Assembly: GCF_003987275.1 (NCBI RefSeq)
Contig: NZ_PIQF01000001.1
Location: 372,001 to 436,000 of the forward strand
Length of the DNA: 64,000 nt
Direction: 5' to 3'
Origin: Idiomarina seosinensis
Lineage (GTDB): Bacteria; Pseudomonadota; Gammaproteobacteria; Enterobacterales; Alteromonadaceae
Shown: positions 15,710-26,931 of the stretch, piece by piece
Layout of the letters: every line of letters starts with the position of its first letter
Position numbering within the stretch: the first letter of the stretch is position 1
Notes under the pieces: model-generated
Database searches by the model: none
What the model saw: only the letters and a program-made list of their open reading frames with translations
What the model was told of the DNA's origin: nothing
Position numbers and translations under genes: made by a program

Positions 15710-16978
15710 ATGACCATTTCAGCCCTTGGTATAAACCATAAAACAGCCCCAGTTGATTTGCGCGAACAAGTTGCTTTTTCTAATGAGCAGCTCGATACCG
15801 CGTTGCAGGCGATCCGGCAACTGCAGGGGGTCGATGAAGCGGTCATTGTATCAACCTGTAACCGCACCGAATTGTACTGTCAGGGAACGGTATCCACCGA
15901 CTTACTGTTAGGTTGGTTAGCTGGTTTTCACGGATTGCAGGCTGATGCGTTAATTCATCATCATTACCAGTATCAGGACCAACAAGCTATCAGTCATTTG
16001 ATGTCGGTTGCCAGTGGCCTCGATTCGCTGGTGCTGGGCGAGCCACAGATCCTTGGGCAGGTAAAGCAGGCTTATCAACACGCGAAGCGTCATGCAGCCG
16101 TTGGTGGCGTGTTAGAGCGCTTGTTTCAGCAAACTTTTCGAGTCGCAAAAACCGTGCGCAACGAGACCGAGGTAGGTCAAAATGCGGTCTCTGTGGCCTA
16201 TGCAGCAGTTAGTATGGCGAAGCACATTTTTGCTAATCTCGAAAAATCCCGCGTTCTGTTGATTGGTGCCGGAGATACTTCAGAGTTAGTGGCACAGCAT
16301 TTGCGGCAACAGGGTGTTAGCGATATTACGGTAGCTAATCGTACGTTGCAGAGAGCCAGCGAGCTGGCTGAAAAGATCGGTGGTAAAGCGCACAGCCTAG
16401 CCGAGTTGGGTGAGCTGTTGCCAAATGCCGATATTTTAGTCAGTTCAACTGCCAGCACTTTACCTATTGTCGGCAAAGGAAGCATTGAGCGGGCTTTAAA
16501 AAAACGTCGTCACAAACCGATGTTATTGATTGATCTGGCTGTTCCCCGCGATATCGAAGAACAAGTGAATGAATTAGACGACGCGTACTTATATACGGTC
16601 GATGACTTACAGAATATTATTAGCGAAAATATTAAAAATAGAGAGCAGGCGGCGCGGCAGGCGCAGTTGATTATTCATCAACAAAGTGAAGAATTTGGCG
16701 ACTGGTTGAAGTCGCTTAATAGCGTCGAACTGATTCGCCGCTATCGGCAACATTCTCAAAAAATTGCCGAACAACAATTGCAAAAAGCACAGTTGATGTT
16801 ACAGCAGGGCAAGTCGCCAGAACAGGTATTGCAGCTGCTTAGCCACCGGTTAACTCAACAACTAACGCACCAGCCGACGCAAATATTAAAAACGGCCGGT
16901 GAACAAAATGATCAAGCGGCATTGGCATTACTCGAACAATTATGGCCAGCGTCGTCCGACAAAACGCAAAAGGATTAG
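15710..16978 (+). CDS. hemA: Glutamyl-tRNA reductase
   Basis: First committed enzyme of C5-pathway tetrapyrrole synthesis: reduces Glu-tRNA to glutamate 1-semialdehyde with NADPH. From the ATG at 15710 it is 422 residues (E. coli 418) and starts with MTISALGINHKTAP, as in the family. The catalytic Cys50 is in VSTCNRTELY. The NADPH domain (LLIGAGDTSELVAQHL) and the C-terminal dimerisation helices follow. The open frame begins 12 codons earlier at 15674, but those residues have no counterpart. The RBS before 15710 is weak. prfA follows after nine bases. Confidence 0.96.
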   Translation: MTISALGINHKTAPVDLREQVAFSNEQLDTALQAIRQLQGVDEAVIVSTCNRTELYCQGTVSTDLLLGWLAGFHGLQADALIHHHYQYQDQQAISHLMSVASGLDSLVLGEPQILGQVKQAYQHAKRHAAVGGVLERLFQQTFRVAKTVRNETEVGQNAVSVAYAAVSMAKHIFANLEKSRVLLIGAGDTSELVAQHLRQQGVSDITVANRTLQRASELAEKIGGKAHSLAELGELLPNADILVSSTASTLPIVGKGSIERALKKRRHKPMLLIDLAVPRDIEEQVNELDDAYLYTVDDLQNIISENIKNREQAARQAQLIIHQQSEEFGDWLKSLNSVELIRRYRQHSQKIAEQQLQKAQLMLQQGKSPEQVLQLLSHRLTQQLTHQPTQILKTAGEQNDQAALALLEQLWPASSDKTQKD

Positions 16979-16987
16979 ACGAAATTA

Positions 16988-18076
16988 ATGAACCCATCCA
17001 TTGAACGAAAACTTGAAGGGCTATTAGAACGCTATCAGGAAGTTCAGGCATTACTTGGTGATGCCGGAGTCATTAGTGATCAGAACCGCTTTCGGGCGTT
17101 ATCGAAAGAATATTCGCAACTGGAAGAAGTGGTTGATGGCTTTGAACGTTATAAACAAGCGCAAGAAGACCTGGAAGCAGCGCGTGATATGGCCAACGAT
17201 GACGATCCGGAAATGCGTGAGATGGCAGCCGAAGAGTTGCGCGAGGGTGAAGTTCGGGTAGAACATTTGGAGCAGCATTTACAAGTACTGTTGTTACCAA
17301 AGGATCCCAATGATGACCGTGCCTGTTATCTCGAGATTCGTGCCGGAGCCGGTGGCGACGAGGCGGCTATTTTTGCTGGTGACTTATTTAGAATGTACAG
17401 TCGTTACGCAGAGCAGCAGGGCTGGAAAGTCAGCACCGTCAGTGCCAGCGATGGGGAGCATGGTGGTTATAAAGAAGTGATCGCACATATGAGCGGTGAC
17501 GGGGTTTACGGCAAAATGAAGTTTGAGTCGGGCGGCCACCGAGTCCAGCGAGTCCCCGAAACTGAATCGCAAGGTCGTATCCACACCTCTGCCTGTACGG
17601 TAGCTGTGCTACCCGAAATCCCTGAAGCCGAAGCCATTGAAATTAACCCGGCGGATTTACGTGTTGACACTTACCGGGCTTCTGGTGCCGGTGGGCAGCA
17701 CGTTAACCGTACCGACTCAGCCATTCGACTAACTCACTTACCGACCGGAGTCGTGGTGGAATGTCAGGAAGAGCGCTCGCAGCATAAAAACCGAGCGAAA
17801 GCGATGTCTGTCTTACAATCGCGGTTGCAAAAAATGGAAGATGAAAAGCGTGCTCAGGAAGAAGCAAGCACACGACGTAATCTCGTCGGCAGCGGTGACC
17901 GGTCAGAACGAATCCGCACCTATAACTACCCGCAGAGCCGAGTTACTGATCACCGTATTAATTTAACCTTGTATCGGTTAGACGAAGTATTAACCGGTAG
18001 CTTGAATCTTATTCTTGAACCAATTATTACTGAGCATCAAGCAGATCAGCTGGCTGCGTTGGCTCAGGAACAATAA
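16988..18076 (+). CDS. prfA: Peptide chain release factor 1
   Basis: Class I release factor reading UAA and UAG. 362 residues. The codon-recognition tripeptide is PET at 190-192 (E. coli has PAT), and the peptidyl-transferase GGQ is at 235-237 inside [12 protein letters not shown]. The glutamine there is the substrate of PrmC, encoded immediately downstream. It sits in the conserved hemA-prfA-prmC run. Confidence 0.98.
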   Translation: MNPSIERKLEGLLERYQEVQALLGDAGVISDQNRFRALSKEYSQLEEVVDGFERYKQAQEDLEAARDMANDDDPEMREMAAEELREGEVRVEHLEQHLQVLLLPKDPNDDRACYLEIRAGAGGDEAAIFAGDLFRMYSRYAEQQGWKVSTVSASDGEHGGYKEVIAHMSGDGVYGKMKFESGGHRVQRVPETESQGRIHTSACTVAVLPEIPEAEAIEINPADLRVDTYRASGAGGQHVNRTDSAIRLTHLPTGVVVECQEERSQHKNRAKAMSVLQSRLQKMEDEKRAQEEASTRRNLVGSGDRSERIRTYNYPQSRVTDHRINLTLYRLDEVLTGSLNLILEPIITEHQADQLAALAQEQ

Positions 18077-18919
18077 TTGAAACTTCCATCGATTGATCAA
18101 GCACTGCTCTGGTGTCAACAAAAGTTGTCCACCAGTGAAAGCCCTGCTGTCGATAGCAGGGCTTTGTTGTGCTATGTATTAAGTAAGCCGCGCAGTTATT
18201 TAATGACTTGGCCAGACAAATTATTGTCTGACCAACAGTGGCAACAGTTTCAATGGCTGGCAGAACAGCGAACACAAGGCAAACCAGTGGCGCATTTAAC
18301 CGGCCAGCGAGAGTTTTGGTCGTTGCCGCTGACGGTCAATGACAGTACCTTGATTCCGCGACCTGATACCGAAACATTGGTTGCAGCAGCACTGTCGTTG
18401 GAGCTGCCAGCGGATGCCAAAGTGTTAGATTTGGGGACCGGCACTGGAGCTATCGCACTGGCATTAAAGTCAGAAAAGCCGCAATGGCAAATGGTTGCGG
18501 TTGATCGCCAGCAAGCCGCGGTAGATTTAGCCGCGCACAACTCGGCTCAGTTACAGTTGCCGATTGAAACACGTAAAAGTTATTGGTTTGATAGTATAAA
18601 AGATTTATCAGGATTTGATTTGATTGTGTCAAACCCACCCTATATCGATGCCAACGACAGCCATCTGGAAGAGGGGGATGTGCGTTTTGAACCACGTTCC
18701 GCTCTAGTAGCAGCAAATAAGGGATTGGCCGATATTGAATGGATTATTGAACGAGCTGCTGACCATCTGGTTGCTAATGGTTGGTTGCTGCTGGAACAGG
18801 GATGGCAGCAGGCGGACTCGGTTGTTGAGCTACTGCGGGATAACGGTTATAAAAATATTAACCGTTGGGCCGATTATGGTAGTGTAGACAGAGTCACTGG
18901 TGGGCAGAAGGCAAGCTAA
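18077..18919 (+). CDS. prmC: Release-factor glutamine methyltransferase PrmC
   Basis: SAM-dependent N5-glutamine methyltransferase acting on the GGQ motif of RF1 and RF2. 280 residues (E. coli 277). SAM-binding VLDLGTGTGAIALAL and the catalytic NPPY at 186-189 are intact; the N-terminal helical RF-binding domain is present. Translation starts at a TTG abutting the prfA stop (TAA-TTG), with AGGA about eight bases before it, so coupling to prfA is expected. A second paralogue, PrmB, lies at 44455. Confidence 0.96.
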   Translation: MKLPSIDQALLWCQQKLSTSESPAVDSRALLCYVLSKPRSYLMTWPDKLLSDQQWQQFQWLAEQRTQGKPVAHLTGQREFWSLPLTVNDSTLIPRPDTETLVAAALSLELPADAKVLDLGTGTGAIALALKSEKPQWQMVAVDRQQAAVDLAAHNSAQLQLPIETRKSYWFDSIKDLSGFDLIVSNPPYIDANDSHLEEGDVRFEPRSALVAANKGLADIEWIIERAADHLVANGWLLLEQGWQQADSVVELLRDNGYKNINRWADYGSVDRVTGGQKAS

Positions 18920-18931
18920 AGGGGAAATACT

Positions 18932-20407
18932 ATGAGCAATCAGTTTATGTTCGCTGATGAACCAGGACAACAGACACCGACAATTCCAACAGAGAATTGG
19001 AAGATCCTTATTGTCGATGACGAGCCTGAAGTTCACGCAGTAACCAAGCTTGCCTTAAGTGACTTTAACTTCTTGGGGCGTGGCTTAGAGTTCCATAGCG
19101 CGTTTTCCGGAAAGGAAGCCGAACAATTAATTGATCAACATCCAGATGCCGCCATTTTGTTGCTGGATGTGGTTATGGAAACCGACGATGCCGGCCTTAA
19201 AGTTGCGAGCTATATTCGTGAGCAGGCGCAAAACCATTATACCCGTATTATTTTGCGTACCGGCCAACCTGGACAGGCGCCAGAACGCACTGTAATTGTC
19301 AACTATGACATTAACGACTACAAATCAAAGACCGAGCTGACGGCGCAAAAGCTGTTTACCGCGGTGATGTCCTCGCTGCGCTCGTATCGCGATATTATGT
19401 CGATTGATCAAAGCCGGCATGGTTTGGAAAAAATCATTGCCGCATCCTCTAATTTGTATGCACTACAACCGATGAACAGTTTTGTTGACGGTTTGGTGCA
19501 ACAATTAAGTTGGGTCATCGGCGGCGCCCGACAGACTTTATATGCTACAGCCGACAATGAAGGACGTTCGTATCAGGTGGTTGCCGCTTATGGTGAGGAC
19601 TCTTCGGTCGCAGTAGGACAAACATTGCGTTCAGTACTGCCGGCAACAGCATTATCCGAACTTGATCAAGTGATTGCCAATCATGGTAGTTACTACGGTG
19701 ATGACTTTGTCTTGTTATATTGCCGTAGCCATTGTCGACCCTACGGCTCTGTACTCTTTATTGGTGGTATTTCGCGAAAGCTGAGTGACGATGACCATCA
19801 TGTGCTGCAGCTATTCTCGGAAAATGTTCAGTTAGCTCAGGACAATGTTGTTTGCCTGGAAGATTCTGATCAGTTTCTGGCACGCCTCGGCGATCAGTTG
19901 ATGGAACTTCGGGAAACGGTATTCAGTGCCGATGATTTACCGCAACAAGCTGCTCTGGCATACCAGGTGGGGCAATACGTTGTTACTGAGCCAGAGGCTA
20001 AAAATATTGCTCTGGCCTGGTTTTTATATGAGCCAGCGGGGCCGTTATTAGAATGTGCGACAGATGCTGTCGCCGCTAATGAAACAACCTGCCAGCAGCG
20101 GGTGGCACGTTCTCTGCGCGCTTTAGCTCATGGCCAGCATGTTGCTACTCAAATGGCACATCGCGCATTAATAGAACGCCTCGAACGTTGGGATGGTATG
20201 GGTCTACCGGAGGGTAAGCAGGGCAACGCAATCGCCTTGAGCTCACAAGTGTTGTTATTGGTTGAGCAATTATCAGACTTTCGCCAGCAACAACTGTCGG
20301 GCTCGGAAATAAAAACACGCTTAGAGGATGAAAAAGGGCGCTATTACTCGCCTGATTTTCTCGATACCATAATGGCGAGAATTGATACTCTAACATCATC
20401 TAATTAA
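18932..20407 (+). CDS. Response regulator: REC + DUF3369 + degenerate HD-GYP end
   Basis: 491 residues. The REC domain (about 23-150) keeps the acidic pair D29/D30, the phospho-acceptor D79, the T in ILRTGQ and the K in NDYKSK, so it should be phosphorylatable. A DUF3369 sensor-like domain (GAF-like, about 165-320) follows. The last about 130 residues resemble the second half of HD-GYP: RLERWDGMGLPEG around W420 aligns with HHERWDGSGYPRG. However, the HH pair is RL, GYP is GLP, and no HDIGK block is present, so phosphodiesterase activity is unlikely. No histidine kinase is adjacent. It is inserted in the otherwise conserved prmC-sirB2 junction, 12 bases after prmC. Confidence 0.87.
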   Translation: MSNQFMFADEPGQQTPTIPTENWKILIVDDEPEVHAVTKLALSDFNFLGRGLEFHSAFSGKEAEQLIDQHPDAAILLLDVVMETDDAGLKVASYIREQAQNHYTRIILRTGQPGQAPERTVIVNYDINDYKSKTELTAQKLFTAVMSSLRSYRDIMSIDQSRHGLEKIIAASSNLYALQPMNSFVDGLVQQLSWVIGGARQTLYATADNEGRSYQVVAAYGEDSSVAVGQTLRSVLPATALSELDQVIANHGSYYGDDFVLLYCRSHCRPYGSVLFIGGISRKLSDDDHHVLQLFSENVQLAQDNVVCLEDSDQFLARLGDQLMELRETVFSADDLPQQAALAYQVGQYVVTEPEAKNIALAWFLYEPAGPLLECATDAVAANETTCQQRVARSLRALAHGQHVATQMAHRALIERLERWDGMGLPEGKQGNAIALSSQVLLLVEQLSDFRQQQLSGSEIKTRLEDEKGRYYSPDFLDTIMARIDTLTSSN

Positions 20408-20417
20408 GGGGAATTTT

Positions 20418-20792
20418 GTGTACGCTGCGTTTAAACATTTACACGTTTTATTTGTTGTTATTTCGGTTAGCCTGTTCATTTTACGGTTTATCTGGAAGCA
20501 GCTAGATTCCGGCTTATTGCATAAGCGTTGGGTGAAGATTGTACCGCATGTTAATGACACGCTGTTACTGGCAAGTGCCATCGCAATGCTGGTAATGACT
20601 CAACGTGCTCCAATTAGTGATCCTTGGGTCACTGAAAAAGTGTTGGGTGTAATTGGTTATATTTTCTTCGCTATGTTTGCGATAAAGGGCAAGACAAAGC
20701 TAATAAGCTGGGGCGGTTTTGTGATCGCGTGCTTATGGCTGGCAGCTCTATTCCATGTTGCGTTCGGTAAGCAACCATTATTATTCGGTTAA
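20418..20792 (+). CDS. sirB2: SirB2-family membrane protein
   Basis: 124-residue inner-membrane protein with four hydrophobic helices and the SirB2 pattern: YAAFKHLHVLFVVISVSLF, RWVKIVPHVNDTLLL, then two more helices. Its biochemical role is unknown; the name comes from Salmonella invasion-gene regulation studies. The GTG at 20418 has GGGGAA upstream and starts ten bases after the regulator gene. sirB2-sirB1 after prmC is conserved in enterics (ychQ-ychA). Confidence 0.9.
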   Translation: MYAAFKHLHVLFVVISVSLFILRFIWKQLDSGLLHKRWVKIVPHVNDTLLLASAIAMLVMTQRAPISDPWVTEKVLGVIGYIFFAMFAIKGKTKLISWGGFVIACLWLAALFHVAFGKQPLLFG

Positions 20793-20805
20793 GTTTAAGG
20801 TGACT

Positions 20806-21609
20806 ATGCAGTATTCATTTCTCCAGCAGTGTGAAGAGGAGCTGGTGCCAACGGTTGAAATCCTCTGGGAAATTAGTCGCAGGTTGAACTTAGCAGAGGG
20901 CGAAAGTCTGGCCGACTTTCGTCAGCAAGTAGAACAGTTTGGTGGCTTTAGCGAGAACCTGGAGTTGCCGCAGAAAGTGGCACAAATCAGTCAGTTTTTT
21001 TATCGTCAGCTGGGCTATAGTGACGCGCCGGAAAGTTGGATTAAGGCACAGCGTATCGCGATCGATCAAGTGGCGGCCTACCGCACCGGGGTGCCCTTAG
21101 TAATGGCTGTACTACTGCAAGAGTGTGCTCAACACCATAACCTAGACTTGCAGGTTGTGGACTTTCCAGGTTACCCGTTATTAAAGCTGGTGGACGAGCA
21201 AAAGACTTATTTCGTCGATCCACAGAGTGGTGAATTCGTTCGTTATCAGGAAGTCATGGAACGCTTTGAAGATGTGATGGAAGGCGACGCGGAGTTTTGC
21301 TGGGATTGGGCTGAACCCACACCACAAAAAAACTTGGTCGAAGCCTATCTGACTGAGCTTAAGCATTGTCTTATGGCTGAAGCTCGTTACGAAAAGGCAT
21401 TGCAATGCGTGCAAATGCTATTGACCTTGCAGCCGGATGATCCTTATGAAATAAGAGACCGGGGTTATTTGTTTGAAGAACTCGACTGCCAGCATGTGGC
21501 CGTCGATGATTATCAGTATTTTGTTGACCAATGCCCGGATGACCCCAGCGCGGAATTATTAAAATTACAATTAGAGAGTTACGCCGGTCCTCAGCACCTA
21601 TTCCACTAG
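20806..21609 (+). CDS. sirB1: SirB1 family protein (transglutaminase-like fold, TPR end)
   Basis: 267 residues, cytosolic. The N-terminal half is the SirB1/transglutaminase-like core with GVPLVMAVLLQECA and a histidine-poor active site. The C-terminal third has a tetratricopeptide-like helical repeat (EARYEKALQCVQMLLTLQPDDP). No activity is established for the family. An open frame starts at 20755 inside sirB2, but the ATG at 20806 after AAGGTGAC gives the usual MQYSFLQQ-type start. It lies 13 bases after sirB2. Confidence 0.9.
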   Translation: MQYSFLQQCEEELVPTVEILWEISRRLNLAEGESLADFRQQVEQFGGFSENLELPQKVAQISQFFYRQLGYSDAPESWIKAQRIAIDQVAAYRTGVPLVMAVLLQECAQHHNLDLQVVDFPGYPLLKLVDEQKTYFVDPQSGEFVRYQEVMERFEDVMEGDAEFCWDWAEPTPQKNLVEAYLTELKHCLMAEARYEKALQCVQMLLTLQPDDPYEIRDRGYLFEELDCQHVAVDDYQYFVDQCPDDPSAELLKLQLESYAGPQHLFH

Positions 21610-21664
21610 CGTATAGAGGATTCGATAACTTTCCGCTGACAGCATATTGTTAAGGAGAAACTAG

Positions 21665-23801
<2,137 letters not shown>

Positions 23802-23809
23802 CCATTAAT

Positions 23810-25297
23810 ATGCAACAGTCCTCCTCAATTGCCGATAACAGACTGCAGCCAAGACAAGCCGCTAAGCTGTTGTCGAAAGCTATAGGGGCGTTAATTGCTC
23901 TGCTATCGGTTGCGTTGTTGGCACCATTTGTTTTGGCAGTCGTCAATGGCGAAAAAGATCAATGGACCTACCTTACGTTATCGATGGTGGGGTTGGTCGT
24001 TGGCTTGGCATTATTTTCGCAAAATGCCGGGGGAGCTAAACTTAGAGCACGGCAAGTTTTTTTATTAACCACACTATGCTGGCTAAGTGCCAGCTTGTTT
24101 GTCACCTTACCATTTATTTTTGCACAGCCGCATCTGAGCTTCGCTAATGCTTGGTTCGAGGCTATGTCCGCTATAACGACAACAGGTGCAACGGTTATTG
24201 TCGGTCTTGATGAGCTACCAAGGTCGGTTTTATTGTGGCGTGGAATGCTGCAGTGGTTAGGGGGTATCGGTATCATCGTTATGGCGATGGCCATCCTGCC
24301 ATTCTTGCAAGTTGGTGGCATGCGTTTGTTCCAGGCCGAGTCGTCAGATATGTCGGGTAAATTCTTACCCCGCTCGAGTTTAATGGTAGTCGCTATCGGT
24401 AAAGTGTATTTACTGCTAACCGCGCTGGTGATGTTGCTATATTTTCTCGGTGGTATGGACGGTTTTGATGCTGTTGTGCACGGTATGACAACTATTGGTA
24501 CAGCAGGCTTTTCTAATTACGATGCATCATTTGGGCATTTTTCTGATAGTAGCTTTTTAGTGGTTGTTGGTACCGTCTTTATGGTAGCAGGGGCACTACC
24601 TTTTGTACTTTATATAAGGGCCCTTAAAGGGGACGTAGGCTCTATATGGCAAGATACACAGGTGCGCGCGTTTTTAACGTTTTTGCTGCTGATGATTGCC
24701 TTAATTGCGTTGGTACAAACCTTAAAAGGGCGTGAATTTGGCGATGCGCTGCTGCATTCGGCTTTTAACGTGGTTTCGATTGTTACCACAACAGGCTATG
24801 CCACAGAAGACTATGGCCAGTGGGGCAGTTGGTCATTGATGATTTTCTTCTATTTAATGTTTGTTGGTGGCTGTACGGGCTCAACCTCAGGCGGTATGAA
24901 AATATTCCGTTTCCAGTTATCTCAGCTTTTATTAAGACGTCAGTTTAGCCAGCTGATCCATCCCAACCTGGTGCAAGTACAAACATACCAGGGTCGTCGA
25001 GTTAATGACTCGCTGTTGGGCTCGATGGTTGCGTTTTGCTTTACCTATTTTCTATTAGTAGCGGCAATCGCACTTGGCCTGTCGCTGTTTGAGCTTGACT
25101 TCATCACTGCAATATCAGGAGCGGCATCAGCAGTCAGTAACGTTGGCCCTGGTTTGGGCGACATTATAGGCCCCAGCGGAAACTTTTCGTCATTACCGGA
25201 CGGTGCCAAGTTCTTACTGATTTTTGCCATGTTGGCCGGACGTCTGGAAATTATGACGGTATTGATTTTATTCCATAGGCACTATTGGCAACATTAA
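23810..25297 (+). CDS. trkH: TrkH-family potassium transporter subunit
   Basis: 495-residue integral membrane protein with the four pore-loop repeats of the TrkH/KtrB superfamily: TTTGATV, GTTIGTAGFSN, VTTTGYATEDY and SNVGPGLGD, each supplying a filter glycine. It imports K+ together with a TrkA-type NAD-binding regulator, not present in this window. It starts eight bases after kdsA; the RBS is poor, so coupling with kdsA is possible. Confidence 0.95.
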   Translation: MQQSSSIADNRLQPRQAAKLLSKAIGALIALLSVALLAPFVLAVVNGEKDQWTYLTLSMVGLVVGLALFSQNAGGAKLRARQVFLLTTLCWLSASLFVTLPFIFAQPHLSFANAWFEAMSAITTTGATVIVGLDELPRSVLLWRGMLQWLGGIGIIVMAMAILPFLQVGGMRLFQAESSDMSGKFLPRSSLMVVAIGKVYLLLTALVMLLYFLGGMDGFDAVVHGMTTIGTAGFSNYDASFGHFSDSSFLVVVGTVFMVAGALPFVLYIRALKGDVGSIWQDTQVRAFLTFLLLMIALIALVQTLKGREFGDALLHSAFNVVSIVTTTGYATEDYGQWGSWSLMIFFYLMFVGGCTGSTSGGMKIFRFQLSQLLLRRQFSQLIHPNLVQVQTYQGRRVNDSLLGSMVAFCFTYFLLVAAIALGLSLFELDFITAISGAASAVSNVGPGLGDIIGPSGNFSSLPDGAKFLLIFAMLAGRLEIMTVLILFHRHYWQH

Positions 25298-25349
25298 TCG
25301 ACCGCGTTTGTACCGGCGTTAACACTTAGTACTAACCCAGAGGATAACT

Positions 25350-26123
25350 ATGGAAGGCTGGTTGATGGCATTAACGGTGAGCGCAATGAGCGGTGGTATG
25401 ACTGCTGTCGGAGCTGCGCCGGTATTGATTGGCTGGCGTCCCAGCGACCGTAATACCAATGCTTTGCTTGGGTTTGCTGCAGGTGTAATGCTGGCCGCTG
25501 CTTTCTTTTCGTTAATTGTCCCTGCGCTGGATATTGCAGAAACTCAGTTTGGTGAGGGGATTATCCCACCCGCAATTGCAGTTGCCGGAATCTTGTTAGG
25601 TACTTTGCTGATTGCGGGCATTGACCGTGCGGTTCCGCACGAACACTTTGTAAAGGGTGTTGAGGGGCCTGCTGCGGAGCGCATCAGCCGCTTGTGGCTG
25701 TTTATTATTGCAATAACCATACACAATATTCCCGAAGGCTTAGCGGTTGGTATCACAGCAGCTGGCGGCGATTATGATGCTACTGTCGCAATCGCTTCCG
25801 GTATTGGCTTGCAAAACGTACCTGAGGGTTTGGCCGTTGGGCTCGCTCTGTTAGCTATTGGTTATAGCCGCTGGCATTCTTTTATGGTGGCTGCGCTGAC
25901 TGGCGCGGTTGAGCCGCTGGGTGGTGTCGTTGGCGGTTGGTTTGTCGGCATTGCCGAATGGTTTTTGCCGTGGGGATTGTTAATTTCTGCCGGTGCAATG
26001 ATCTATGTTATCAGTCACGAGATTATTCCCGAGACACACCGGGAAGGGCATCATTCACGCGCTAGTATTGGTTTAATGCTGGGGCTTGTGGTGATGCTAT
26101 TTTTAGATGTATGGCTGGGATAA
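25350..26123 (+). CDS. ZIP-family divalent metal transporter (GufA type)
   Basis: 257 residues with eight helices. The two metal-site helices carry HNIPEGLAVG and QNVPEGLAVG, the duplicated GufA-type signature, and HEIIPETHREGHH is near the end. Zinc or related divalent ions are the likely cargo. The histidine-rich loop between helices 3 and 4 is short (PHEHF). The ATG at 25350 has AGAGGA upstream. It is a stand-alone gene before psrA. Confidence 0.9.
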   Translation: MEGWLMALTVSAMSGGMTAVGAAPVLIGWRPSDRNTNALLGFAAGVMLAAAFFSLIVPALDIAETQFGEGIIPPAIAVAGILLGTLLIAGIDRAVPHEHFVKGVEGPAAERISRLWLFIIAITIHNIPEGLAVGITAAGGDYDATVAIASGIGLQNVPEGLAVGLALLAIGYSRWHSFMVAALTGAVEPLGGVVGGWFVGIAEWFLPWGLLISAGAMIYVISHEIIPETHREGHHSRASIGLMLGLVVMLFLDVWLG

Positions 26124-26155
26124 CCGAAAGCTGAATAAATAGTTTCAGCGAACAC

Positions 26156-26196
26156 TTGATCGCTGAATCGAACTGAATTAAATTAAACGCATGTTT
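26156..26196 (+). promoter_or_regulatory. psrA promoter with an overlapping PsrA-type operator
   Basis: TTGATC (26156-26161), 17 bases, TAAATT (26179-26184). Directly after it comes AAAC-GCAT-GTTT (26185-26196), which fits the published Pseudomonas PsrA box core AAAC-N2-4-GTTT. The palindrome would cover the start site near 26191, a layout expected for autorepression. Confidence 0.55.
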
Positions 26197-26215
26197 TAAA
26201 TATGTGTTTATTACT

Positions 26216-26875
26216 ATGTCAGAAACGGCGACTCATTCCCGAAAAAGTAAAATTACTACACAGAATAAGATTCTTAATGCGGCGGAAACCCTATTTGCCC
26301 GAGAAGGCTTCGAGCAAACGTCGCTCCGCCAAATCACTCAGGAAGCCGGGGTGAACCTTGCCTCTGTTAACTATCATTTTGGCTCGAAGAAAGCGCTAAT
26401 CCAGGCAGTTGTTGCACGCTACATGAATGTTTTCATGCCAGCTTTAGAAGCCCAACTAAAACAACTTGATGATAAGCCGACAATAACCAGTTTATGTGTC
26501 TTTGCCAGCTTTAAGGCGCCGCTATTAAGTTTGACCCAGGTTCACAAACGTGGCACCGAGCACTTTCTTAGACTGTTGGGGTTTGCCTACTCAGAAACAC
26601 AGGGACACCTGCGCAGGTATACCCAAAGCGCGTTCGGCGATGTGCTACAACATTTGCTGTCTTTATTGCACCGCGCAAATCCGCGTTTGACCGAACAAGA
26701 TATGTTTTGGCGCCTACACTTTGTGTTAGGTGCTACCGTGTTTGCGCAAGTATCAGGACAGGCGTTAATCGAAATTGCGCAAGCTGAGTTTGATGAAAAC
26801 GCAGATATTCAAACAGTGATTGAACATCTGATTAATTTTATAGCTGGTGGATTGGATAGTGGCGCTGTTGGTTAA
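26216..26875 (+). CDS. psrA: TetR-family fatty-acid-responsive regulator, PsrA-like
   Basis: 219 residues from the ATG at 26216 (a GTG at 26204 is an alternative start). The N-terminal helix-turn-helix reads LFAREGFEQTSLRQITQEAGVN, then NYHFGSKKALIQAV, very like PsrA. In Pseudomonas and Shewanella, PsrA represses beta-oxidation genes and responds to long-chain fatty acids. The C-terminal ligand domain is all-helical and variable. The adjacent fadE, 56 bases downstream, supports the assignment. No second PsrA box was seen between psrA and fadE, so fadE may be read from the psrA promoter. Confidence 0.82.
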   Translation: MSETATHSRKSKITTQNKILNAAETLFAREGFEQTSLRQITQEAGVNLASVNYHFGSKKALIQAVVARYMNVFMPALEAQLKQLDDKPTITSLCVFASFKAPLLSLTQVHKRGTEHFLRLLGFAYSETQGHLRRYTQSAFGDVLQHLLSLLHRANPRLTEQDMFWRLHFVLGATVFAQVSGQALIEIAQAEFDENADIQTVIEHLINFIAGGLDSGAVG

Positions 26876-26931
26876 GCAATAACCTGTCAGTTGTCTACAC
26901 TTTGTATTGGTAGTGGTCGTTGGAGAAAACC

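Noticed and set aside
17555-17563. PET instead of PAT in the RF1 codon-recognition tripeptide
   Set aside because: PxT with Glu in the middle is common in bacterial RF1 and does not suggest altered stop-codon reading.
25728-25845. ZIP protein with QNVPEG in place of a second HNxPEG
   Set aside because: This is the normal pattern of GufA-type ZIP transporters, not a lost metal site.
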